Source: Peptococcaceae bacterium (lineage in GTDB: Bacteria > Bacillota > Desulfotomaculia > Desulfotomaculales > UBA12532). From it: a DNA stretch of 13,333 nucleotides. Of this stretch, positions 6,940-13,333 are shown piece after piece. Each line of letters starts with the position of its first letter. Position 1 is the stretch's first letter. A model generated the notes under the pieces. It saw only the letters and a program-made list of their open reading frames with translations, searched no databases and was not told the DNA's origin. Location of the stretch: contig DMDP01000116.1 in assembly GCA_003445475.1 (NCBI GenBank), positions 1 to 13,333 on the forward strand, in the 5' to 3' direction. The position numbers and the translations under genes were made by a program.

Positions 6940-8051
6940 CTTCTTCGGTCGGCCAGCCGGTCGATTATGTCGAGCAGTCTTTCCAGGGCGTCCGGCTTGC
7001 CAAGGGCGCGGGCGGCCTGTGCCATGCGCTGCCGGCGATCCACGTCCTGCCGGAGTTCTTCAATCAGGCGCACCAGAACGTTACCCGTGAGCTCCCGGTC
7101 CGGGACAAGCACCGCCGCCCCCCGCCGGACCAGCGCGCGTGCATTGTGCTCCTGGTGCTTACCCGTGGCAAAAGGATACGGCACCAGAATGCTCGGGAGC
7201 CCCAGGGCGGTGATTTCGGCGATGGTAGACGCTCCCGCCCGCGAGACAACCAGATCTGCCGCTGCCAGAAGCCGGGGAATATCGTAAAAGTAGGGTGCAA
7301 CGGTTATGTTGGGCGCAGCCGCCAGGGACACGCGGGCGCCTCTTAGCGCTTCCAGAAAAGCATCGTACTGGGCTCGTCCGGTGACGTGGTACAAACGAAT
7401 TGCCGGCTCGTCTTTCAAGACCCGGCAAACCTCAACCATGGCCTCGTTGATGGTCCGGGCTCCCCGGCTGCCGCCAAACGACACCACGGTGAAGATGTCG
7501 TCGAGACCGTAGTAAGCGCGCGCCTCTTCCCGCCGCGCCCCGAGCACCTCGGGTCGCACGGGCAACCCGGTGACCCGGACCCGCGCCTTTGGCGGCAAAT
7601 AACGGATTGCATCCCCAAAAGTCAAAGCCGTACAAGAGGTAAACCGGGACAGGATGCGATTCGTCAAACCCGGAAAAGCGTTCTGCTCGTGGATAAGGGT
7701 GGGTACTCGTTTACATACGGCGGCAAGCACCACCGGCCCGCAAACGTATCCACCGGTGCCCACGACGACGTCCGGTTTGAAGTGCGAGACGAGGGTCCAT
7801 GCTTCGGCAAACCCGCGTGCGGCCCGCCACACGGCCACCAGATTGCCCGCCGTGATGCGGCGTTGGAGACCGGCACCGGAAACGGCATAAAACCGGTAAC
7901 CCGCCCGTGGTACGATGTCGTACTCCAAACCGTTGGTGGTACCCGCGTAAACAATTTCTGCCGTGGGGTGGCGCAACCTCAGGCCGTCCGCAATGGCCAG
8001 CGCCGGATAGATGTGACCGCCGGTTCCCCCGCCGCTGATAATCACACGCAT
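6936..8051 (-). CDS. murG: Lipid II synthase MurG (undecaprenyl-PP-MurNAc-pentapeptide GlcNAc transferase)
   Basis: MurG is the GT28-family glycosyltransferase on the inner face of the membrane that adds GlcNAc to lipid I, making lipid II. The 371 residues contain the glycine loop SGGGTGGHIYP (6-16), HEQNAFPGLTNR, the second glycine loop GGSRGART, and the UDP-GlcNAc-binding SRAGASTIAEITALG followed by PYPFATGKHQEHNA. I chose ATG at 8051: AGGAGG (8058-8063) lies 6 bases upstream and the N-terminus MRVIISGGGTGG then matches the family. A frame start at 8066 would translate that Shine-Dalgarno sequence. It follows ftsW by 11 bases. After its stop comes the 129-base gap before murC. Confidence 0.98.
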   Translation of the reverse strand: MRVIISGGGTGGHIYPALAIADGLRLRHPTAEIVYAGTTNGLEYDIVPRAGYRFYAVSGAGLQRRITAGNLVAVWRAARGFAEAWTLVSHFKPDVVVGTGGYVCGPVVLAAVCKRVPTLIHEQNAFPGLTNRILSRFTSCTALTFGDAIRYLPPKARVRVTGLPVRPEVLGARREEARAYYGLDDIFTVVSFGGSRGARTINEAMVEVCRVLKDEPAIRLYHVTGRAQYDAFLEALRGARVSLAAAPNITVAPYFYDIPRLLAAADLVVSRAGASTIAEITALGLPSILVPYPFATGKHQEHNARALVRRGAAVLVPDRELTGNVLVRLIEELRQDVDRRQRMAQAARALGKPDALERLLDIIDRLADRRS

Positions 8052-8057
8052 TTTAGT

Positions 8058-8063
8058 CCTCCT
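8058..8063 (-). promoter_or_regulatory. Shine-Dalgarno site deciding the murG start
   Basis: A perfect AGGAGG on the minus strand sits 6 bases before ATG 8051 and abuts the ftsW stop. It shows that the upstream in-frame ATG at 8066 is not the start. Confidence 0.85.
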
Positions 8064-9166
8064 CATTGCCTGAGCCGGTAACGGGAGATGTTGAGCAGAA
8101 TGCCTACCGCCGTCAGGGTGAAAAGGAGTGATGTGCCGCCAAAGCTGACCATGGGAAGCGTGATGCCGGTAACCGGGAGAACGCCGCTGACGACACCCAC
8201 GTTAATCAGGGCCTGTAACGCGATACCCGCGGTAATCCCCGTCGCTAGGATGCTCCCAAAGGCATCCGGCGCCATGGCCGCGATGCGCAACCCACGCCAG
8301 ATAAAGACAATAAACAGGCCCAGAACAACGCAGGTCCCGACAAACCCCAGTTCTTCACCGATCACCGCAAAAATAAAATCGGTATGTTGTTCGGGGAGGT
8401 AAAGATATTTTTGCTTACCCTGTCCCAAGCCGACGCCGAATAGGCCACCGGAGCCCAGCGCGTAAAGCGACTGGATGATGTGAAAACCACTTCCCTGTGG
8501 ATCCCTCCACGGATCGAGAAACGCCAGAAACCGTTTGAGCCTGTATTTTTCCACATAGATGGCAGCCCCCACCGCCGCCATTCCGGCCAGACCGATTGCA
8601 ACCAGCGTGCCCGTTCTGGCGCCGGCAGCAAAAAGCATGATGAAAATGGTGCCGGCCAGCGTAAATGCCGTCCCCAGGTCGGGCTGAGCGAGAACAAGTG
8701 CTGCGACGGCAACAGCCAGGAGCAAGAACGGGAAAACGCCCCGCCAGAAACGCCGCACCTCTTCTCCCTTCACCGCCAGACCGTAAGCGGTGAAAATGAT
8801 CAGGCAGAGCTTCGCCAGTTCCGAAGGCTGAACGGTAAGGGGGCCCAGGCCGATCCAGCGTGTTGCCCCGTGAGAGGATCTGCCAATACCCGGAATGAAT
8901 ACGGCCACCAGAAGCAAGAGTCCGACCACAAGCATTACCGGCGCCCAGCGTTTCCAGTGCCAGTAATCCACCCGCATGGTAACGAACATGGCCCCAAGGC
9001 CGAGGAGTGCCCAGAGCAGTTGCCGCTTAAAAAAATAAAGGGCGTCCCCGAAACGGACAAGTGCGCTGTATTCACTGGCACTTAAAATCATGATCAGGCC
9101 GATGCTGAGTAAACCCAGGACGGTTAAGAAAAGAGCAAAATCAGCCGGTCGTCTGCGTATTGCCAC
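8063..9166 (-). CDS. ftsW: SEDS-family peptidoglycan glycosyltransferase FtsW/SpoVE
   Basis: SEDS proteins are multi-pass membrane enzymes that polymerise lipid II with a partner class B penicillin-binding protein. The 367-residue protein has about ten hydrophobic segments and family motifs: GATRWIGLGPLTVQPSELAK (100-119), QPDLGTA (161-167), PEQHTDFIFAVIGEELG (258-274) with Asp263 as the expected catalytic acid, and PVTGITLPMVSFGGTSL near the end. It sits between murD and murG, the place of spoVE in B. subtilis; whether it serves vegetative division, sporulation or both cannot be told here. The start is GTG at 9166 with GGAGGG (9175-9180) 8 bases upstream, inside murD, giving a 26-base overlap with murD. 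No later start has a comparable ribosome site. Confidence 0.96.
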   Translation of the reverse strand: MAIRRRPADFALFLTVLGLLSIGLIMILSASEYSALVRFGDALYFFKRQLLWALLGLGAMFVTMRVDYWHWKRWAPVMLVVGLLLLVAVFIPGIGRSSHGATRWIGLGPLTVQPSELAKLCLIIFTAYGLAVKGEEVRRFWRGVFPFLLLAVAVAALVLAQPDLGTAFTLAGTIFIMLFAAGARTGTLVAIGLAGMAAVGAAIYVEKYRLKRFLAFLDPWRDPQGSGFHIIQSLYALGSGGLFGVGLGQGKQKYLYLPEQHTDFIFAVIGEELGFVGTCVVLGLFIVFIWRGLRIAAMAPDAFGSILATGITAGIALQALINVGVVSGVLPVTGITLPMVSFGGTSLLFTLTAVGILLNISRYRLRQ

Positions 9167-10526
9167 GCGCCTCGCCCTCCACGAGTTCGCGTACTACCTT
9201 TTTGAAGAGATTACCTCGCTCCTCGTAGTTGGCAAACATATCCCAGCTTGCGCAAGCGGGTGATAAAAGGACCACCTCGCCGCGGCGCGCCTCGCGGTGG
9301 GCCAGTTTGACGGCATCCGGAAGACTGGTTGCCCGCAAGACGCTTTCAAATCCCTCGGCCCGCACCGCGGCCTCGATTGCCGAAGCGCTCTCTCCGAGAA
9401 CGACCAGCACGCGTACCTTTTCCTTTACCTTGGCCGCAAGGGAGCTGAAACTTCCGCCCTTGTTTCTACCGCCGGCGATGAGGACAATCGGGACGTTGTA
9501 TGCATCCAGCGCCTTAATGGTCGCCTCCGGGTTGGTCCCCTTGGAATCGTTAACGTACTTCACCCCGTTATGCTCGGCCACCAGTTCCAGCCTGTGGGCG
9601 ACGCCCCGGAATGTGCGCAGGGCGTCGGCGATGTGCCTTGCGTCGACACCCATGCTCCAGGCCGCGGCCGCCGCCGCCAGTGCATTCTCCAGGTTATGCG
9701 ACCCGGGAAGAAGCAACTCTCCAACCGCGCACACTTCGCGCGTCTGGTCCGGACGGATAAGCACAATCTTACCGGCTTGGACGCAGACGCCCCTATCTAC
9801 CGTATGCGTACGGCTGAAAAATATAACCTGTCCCGGCGTCCGGCCGGCCAGGCCTGCCGTTATACGGTCGTCAAAATTCAGCACCGTGAAGTCCGCAGGC
9901 CCCTGCCTTCTGAATATCCGCGCTTTTGCCTCTACATAGGCGTTGAAATCTCCGTGCCAGTCGAGGTGATCGGGAGTGATGTTCAGGATAACGGCTACCC
10001 GCGGTCGGAAGGTCCGCGTGGCGGCCAGTTGAAAGCTGGAAACTTCGGCCACAATGACGTCCTCCGGGCCCAAGGTTTCCACTTTGTCGATCAGCGGCAC
10101 ACCGATGTTTCCACCTACCAGCACGCGGTACCCCGCCCGGCGGAAGATCTCGCCTGTAAGCGCCGTGGTCGTGGTCTTTCCGTTGGTCCCGGTGACAGCC
10201 ACTACCGGCGCGCGTGCCAGTTGAAAGGCCAGTTCCAGTTCCCCTGTGACCGGCACGCCCGCCTCCTCGGCCTGTCTCACCGGTGGAGCCGTCGGCGGCA
10301 CGCCGGGGCTCACCACCACCAGGTCCCATAAAGCCGGCGTGACCTGTGGATAACCGCCGAGGACAACATTGACATCCGGATCAAGGCGGCCAAGGTTTTC
10401 CCGCAGTTCAGAGTCCGCCTTGATATCCGCAAGGGTAACCCTCGCGCCGCAACTTGCCAGAAAGCGGCCGGCCGCGACGCCGGTTTTTCCCGCACCGATA
10501 ACCAGTATCCTCTTTCCCTTAAACAA
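9141..10526 (-). CDS. murD: UDP-N-acetylmuramoyl-L-alanine--D-glutamate ligase MurD
   Basis: MurD is the cytoplasmic ATP-dependent ligase that adds D-glutamate to UDP-MurNAc-L-Ala. The 461 residues show an N-terminal Rossmann motif LVIGAGKTGVAAG (8-20), SPGVPP (73-78), the P-loop TGTNGKTTTT (112-121), EVSSFQL (161-167), NITPDHLDWHG (182-192), and the C-terminal NDSKGTNPEAT and SPACASWDMFANYEERG. The last two motifs distinguish MurD from its relatives. The start is TTG at 10526 with AAAGGA (10536-10541) 9 bases upstream; the residues that follow (FKGKRILVIGAGKTG) give a normal N-terminus. It lies 24 bases after mraY, and its last codons overlap the start of ftsW. Confidence 0.98.
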   Translation of the reverse strand: MFKGKRILVIGAGKTGVAAGRFLASCGARVTLADIKADSELRENLGRLDPDVNVVLGGYPQVTPALWDLVVVSPGVPPTAPPVRQAEEAGVPVTGELELAFQLARAPVVAVTGTNGKTTTTALTGEIFRRAGYRVLVGGNIGVPLIDKVETLGPEDVIVAEVSSFQLAATRTFRPRVAVILNITPDHLDWHGDFNAYVEAKARIFRRQGPADFTVLNFDDRITAGLAGRTPGQVIFFSRTHTVDRGVCVQAGKIVLIRPDQTREVCAVGELLLPGSHNLENALAAAAAAWSMGVDARHIADALRTFRGVAHRLELVAEHNGVKYVNDSKGTNPEATIKALDAYNVPIVLIAGGRNKGGSFSSLAAKVKEKVRVLVVLGESASAIEAAVRAEGFESVLRATSLPDAVKLAHREARRGEVVLLSPACASWDMFANYEERGNLFKKVVRELVEGEARGNTQTTG

Positions 10527-10550
10527 GCTCCCGCGTCCTTTCCACAGGTC

Positions 10551-11558
10551 TCAGCCCAGGCCGTAAATGCCAAGGAGCCCCAGTAGTGCCAGGAAAGCTT
10601 GCACCGCCCAAAATACGTTAACCACACGGACCTCGGACCAGCCGGCCAATTCAAAGTGGTGATGCAGAGGGCTCATGCGAAAGATGCGCCTGCCGAACAA
10701 TTGAAAGGAGAGAACCTGTAATATGACAGACAGCGTTTCGGCCACAAAAATCCCGCCGACCATCGCAAGAAAAAGCTCGCTGCGGGTAACCACCGCGGCA
10801 GCGGCCAGCCCGCCGCCAAGGGCGAGGGAACCGGTATCCCCCATAAACACCCGTGCCGGATGCCGGTTGTAGGCGAGAAAACCGGTGCACCCGCCGGCAG
10901 TCGCCGCCATGACGACGGCCACCCAGGTTTTGTCCATCGCCAGCGCAAGAAAAGTCAGGGCACAGGCGGCGATTGCCACCGACCCGGCAGCCAGCCCGTC
11001 CAGTCCGTCGGTGAGATTAACCGCATTGGCCGTACCGACAACGACAAAGATACAAACGATGAGGAAAAACCACCAGCCGTAATCGAACGCCATCCCCCCG
11101 TCGCGGAGCATACCGGAAAAAGGAATTACCAGGTTGGTGCCCCGGCCCAAAACAAAGACGGCCACCACGGCCAGAAGGATGGATATCAACACCTGCATGC
11201 CGAGTTTCTCGCGCGCCCGCAATCCCAGAGGGCGCTTAAGCGCAACCTTGACGAAGTCGTCCGCAAAACCGATCAGTCCGAAGGCAAGCATGACCCCCAG
11301 TACGGTTAACCCTTCCTGCAAACCCAGGGGCGGCTGCCGGCCGGCAAGCCACACCACCAGCAGTACGCCGGCGGCAATCCCGCTGAGGAAGATGATACCG
11401 CCCATGGTGGGTGTCCCCGTTTTCTTTAGATGGCGGGCCGGACCGTCGGCGCGCACCCACTGGCCGAAACGAAGGCGGTGCAGCAGGGGAATGACCAGCG
11501 GCCCTAGAAGCAGCGTCCCAAAGAGTGCGGCCGTAAAAGCTACGAGTATCTTGCTCAT
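10551..11558 (-). CDS. mraY: Phospho-MurNAc-pentapeptide-transferase MraY
   Basis: MraY is the integral membrane enzyme that moves phospho-MurNAc-pentapeptide from UDP to undecaprenyl phosphate, forming lipid I. The 335-residue protein has about ten membrane helices and all hallmark motifs: KKTGTPTMGG (45-54), the ADD pair (Asp100, Asp101), NAVNLTDGLDG (178-188), FMGDTGSLALGG with Asp241, and SPLHHHFE with the histidine triplet at 299-301. The start is ATG at 11558, which shares four bases (ATGA) with the murF stop. The upstream ribosome site is only a G-run inside a GC-rich palindrome, so translation probably depends on coupling to murF. It acts directly on the MurF product. Confidence 0.98.
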   Translation of the reverse strand: MSKILVAFTAALFGTLLLGPLVIPLLHRLRFGQWVRADGPARHLKKTGTPTMGGIIFLSGIAAGVLLVVWLAGRQPPLGLQEGLTVLGVMLAFGLIGFADDFVKVALKRPLGLRAREKLGMQVLISILLAVVAVFVLGRGTNLVIPFSGMLRDGGMAFDYGWWFFLIVCIFVVVGTANAVNLTDGLDGLAAGSVAIAACALTFLALAMDKTWVAVVMAATAGGCTGFLAYNRHPARVFMGDTGSLALGGGLAAAAVVTRSELFLAMVGGIFVAETLSVILQVLSFQLFGRRIFRMSPLHHHFELAGWSEVRVVNVFWAVQAFLALLGLLGIYGLG

Positions 11559-12952
11559 GACCGGGGCCCCCCGCTTACCGCCATAGACTTCAGGGCGGCG
11601 ACGATTTCTTCCATCCGCACACCCCGCGACCCCTTGATCAGGATCACTTCGTCACCCTCAAGCAGCCGTGTCAACAGCGTGCTAGCTTCCCGGTTATCCG
11701 CACATTCGTAGACGGCGGCGGCTATGCCCGCAGCGCGCGCACCGCGCGCAATTTCCCGCGCCAGGTCGCCTACCGTCACGAGCAGGCGCAAACCTGCCGC
11801 GGCGCAGGCCTTCCCGACCTCGCGGTGGCCGGGAACGGTTCGCGGGCCGAGTTCCAGCATGTTCCCCAGAACGGCCACCCGGCTGCGGTTATGCCCCACT
11901 TCCTTCAGCACAGCCAGAGCCGCCCGCACGGAAGCCGGGCTGGCGTTGTAAACATCGTTGATAATGGTCAGCGACCCGCACTCTACGATATTGAGGCGCA
12001 TCGGCGAAAGCCTGGCCGCGGCAAGCCCCTTCGCTATTTCTTCGAGACCAAGGCCCATTTCCAGACCTACGGCGATTGCCGCCAGGGCATTGACCGCGTT
12101 GTGCCGTCCCGGGAAGGGGAGGAAAAAATTCACTTCTTTCCCGCTTATGTATGCTGTGAAGCGGCAGCCGTTTCCTTCAGGCCGGTAATGCACAAGCCTG
12201 ATGTCGGCCTCCGCGCCTTCACCGAAGAAAACAACACGGCCGCGGCACCGCCGCGCCTGCTCCCGCATGTAGGGGCTGTCCGTATGCAAGACGGCAAACC
12301 CGCCGCGCGGAATATGGTCCAAAAGCTCTCCTTTCACCCGGGCAATATTCGCCACCGTACCCAGCAGTTCGAGGTGTGTTTCCCCGATGTTGGTAATGAC
12401 ACCCGCGTCCGGACGGGCAATGCGGGCAAGCGCGTCGATTTCGCCGGCCGCCCGCATCGCCAGTTCGCACACCGCCACCTCGTGGTGCGCTTCCAACGCC
12501 AGCAGGGTTAAGGATAAACCGATTTCGTTATTAAGGTTTTCACGCGTGGCCAGGACATTGTAGCGGGTGGACAGCACCGCAGCCGTTAAATCCTTGGTGC
12601 TCGTTTTTCCGGTACTTCCCGTAACGCCAACCAACCGCACGCCGCTGCGCTCACGGTTATAGCCGGCCAACCGTTGCAATGCTTTCAGGGTGTCGGCCAC
12701 CTGGATTATGGCCAACGGTCCCGGCAATTCGCCCGGCAAGTCGCGCACCACGACACCGGCCGCCCCCCGCGCGGCGGCCTGAGATATAAACGCATGCCCG
12801 TCAAACCGCTCTCCGGTAAGGGCAAAAAAGAGATCTCCCGGAACCAGCGTCCTGGTGTCCGTACTTATGCTCCTGACGGTCCTTCCCGGGTTTCCCCACA
12901 GGAGCTTGCCGTCGATAACGCGGGCAATGGTTTCAAGAGCCAACGGGATCAT
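11555..12952 (-). CDS. murF: UDP-MurNAc-tripeptide--D-alanyl-D-alanine ligase MurF
   Basis: MurF adds D-Ala-D-Ala to UDP-MurNAc-tripeptide, finishing the cytoplasmic precursor. The 465 residues contain an N-terminal substrate domain with STDTR (30-34) and GDLFFALTGERFDGH (39-53), the P-loop GVTGSTGKTSTK (109-120), RENLNNEIG (137-145), ITNIGETHLELLG (187-198), and the C-terminal INDVYNASPAS followed by VLGNMLELG. The TGSTGKTSTK P-loop and NDVYNASP motif mark MurF. The start is ATG at 12952, overlapping the murE stop in ATGA. There is no good Shine-Dalgarno sequence at proper distance (GAGGAG is about 17 bases away), so coupling to murE translation is likely. Confidence 0.97.
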   Translation of the reverse strand: MIPLALETIARVIDGKLLWGNPGRTVRSISTDTRTLVPGDLFFALTGERFDGHAFISQAAARGAAGVVVRDLPGELPGPLAIIQVADTLKALQRLAGYNRERSGVRLVGVTGSTGKTSTKDLTAAVLSTRYNVLATRENLNNEIGLSLTLLALEAHHEVAVCELAMRAAGEIDALARIARPDAGVITNIGETHLELLGTVANIARVKGELLDHIPRGGFAVLHTDSPYMREQARRCRGRVVFFGEGAEADIRLVHYRPEGNGCRFTAYISGKEVNFFLPFPGRHNAVNALAAIAVGLEMGLGLEEIAKGLAAARLSPMRLNIVECGSLTIINDVYNASPASVRAALAVLKEVGHNRSRVAVLGNMLELGPRTVPGHREVGKACAAAGLRLLVTVGDLAREIARGARAAGIAAAVYECADNREASTLLTRLLEGDEVILIKGSRGVRMEEIVAALKSMAVSGGPRS

Positions 12953-13333
12953 TTCCGGTTGCGGCCCATCTCCTCGAGCAGTTCCGCCACCACCTTGCGG
13001 TCGTCGAAGGGAAGCCGCTCCTCCCCGATGATCTGATAGTCCTCGTGTCCCTTCCCGGCCACAACAATAACGTCGCCGGCACGGGCGATCTGTAGAGCAG
13101 CACGGATGGCCCTTCGCCTGTCAGGTTCTACCAGGTAACGCCCCCCCGAAACCTTCCGGGCGCCGTCTTCAATCTCGTTGATAATCGCCATAGGCTCTTC
13201 CGTCCTGGGGTTGTCGGAGGTAATGATGGTGAGGTCGGCGTTACGCACCGCCACCTCCCCCATCAGGGGCCTCTTCTTGCGGTCACGGTCGCCGCCGCAC
13301 CCGAAGACTACCATAAGCCGGCCGGCGGCGATC
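12949..13333 (-). CDS. murE: UDP-MurNAc-L-Ala-D-Glu--meso-DAP ligase MurE, C-terminal part (cut by the right edge)
   Basis: Only the last 127 codons are visible. They cover the C-terminal Mur ligase domain: VVFGCGGDRDRKKRPLMGEVA, TSDNPRTEEP, VEPDRRRAI, and VVAGKGHEDYQ. The DNPR motif is the one that reads meso-diaminopimelate in MurE; lysine-adding enzymes differ there, so the wall is predicted to be of the mDAP type. The frame stays open upstream of the internal ATG at 13314 to the edge (codons for IAAGRL), so that ATG is not the start. The stop overlaps the murF start by 4 bases. Identity and specificity are well supported; the catalytic P-loop domain is outside the window. Confidence 0.96.
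   Translation of the reverse strand, partial: IAAGRLMVVFGCGGDRDRKKRPLMGEVAVRNADLTIITSDNPRTEEPMAIINEIEDGARKVSGGRYLVEPDRRRAIRAALQIARAGDVIVVAGKGHEDYQIIGEERLPFDDRKVVAELLEEMGRNRK

Noticed and set aside
7386..8081. A 231-codon plus-strand open frame opposite murG
   Set aside because: It is antisense to a complete MurG, has no domain that I recognise and no convincing ribosome site.
9297..10331. A 344-codon open frame on the plus strand opposite murD
   Set aside because: It lies entirely antisense to murD, whose motifs are complete. Its translation shows no recognisable domain, and it is explained by the GC-rich third positions of the real gene.
13312..13314. ATG at 13314 as the start of a short independent gene
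   Set aside because: The same frame continues open to the window edge with MurE-like residues, so the gene is MurE cut by the window, not a small protein.
1..13333. Mobile element, CRISPR, tRNA or phage content
   Set aside because: All sequence is accounted for by dcw genes and short gaps; I saw no direct repeats of array type, no transposase or integrase motifs and no tRNA-like folds.

Overview
The window is one strand-uniform division and cell wall (dcw) cluster. Every gene lies on the minus strand, so transcription runs from the right edge to the left edge. In transcription order it reads murE (3' end only), murF, mraY, murD, ftsW/spoVE, murG, murC, murB, murA, ftsQ/divIB, two tandem DUF881 genes, sbp (DUF1290) and ftsZ (5' part only). 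I see no RNA genes, mobile elements, CRISPR arrays or genes on the plus strand, and no gene-free stretch longer than about 130 bases.

The content points to a Gram-positive member of the Firmicutes. The DUF881-DUF881-Sbp block between ftsQ/divIB and ftsZ matches the Bacillus subtilis ylxW-ylxX-sbp arrangement. MurB is the short type II form. MurE carries the DNPR motif of meso-diaminopimelate-adding enzymes. The base composition looks moderately GC-rich by eye, and the clustering of murF, murC and murA with the rest resembles Clostridia of the Peptococcaceae/Moorella kind; that lineage guess is inference only.

Region by region: 13333-8052 holds murE-murF-mraY-murD-ftsW-murG, nearly gapless with 4-base start/stop overlaps, and covers the late cytoplasmic steps, lipid I/II synthesis and the SEDS polymerase. 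A 129-base gap with a promoter-like site precedes murC-murB-murA (6806-3252), the early UDP-MurNAc steps plus L-Ala ligation. An 81-base gap with another promoter-like site precedes ftsQ-DUF881-DUF881-sbp (3170-670), the membrane part of the division cluster. A 108-base gap with a third, weaker promoter-like site precedes ftsZ (561 to the left edge). The three largest gaps therefore split the cluster into four plausible transcription units.

Together the genes make UDP-MurNAc from UDP-GlcNAc (MurA, MurB), add the peptide (MurC, MurD, MurE, MurF), move it to lipid and add GlcNAc (MraY, MurG), polymerise it (FtsW/SpoVE) and place division (FtsQ, FtsZ). No ftsA lies between sbp and ftsZ, unlike B. 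subtilis. I did not find an undescribed system; this is a conserved housekeeping region with a few regulatory details worth checking.
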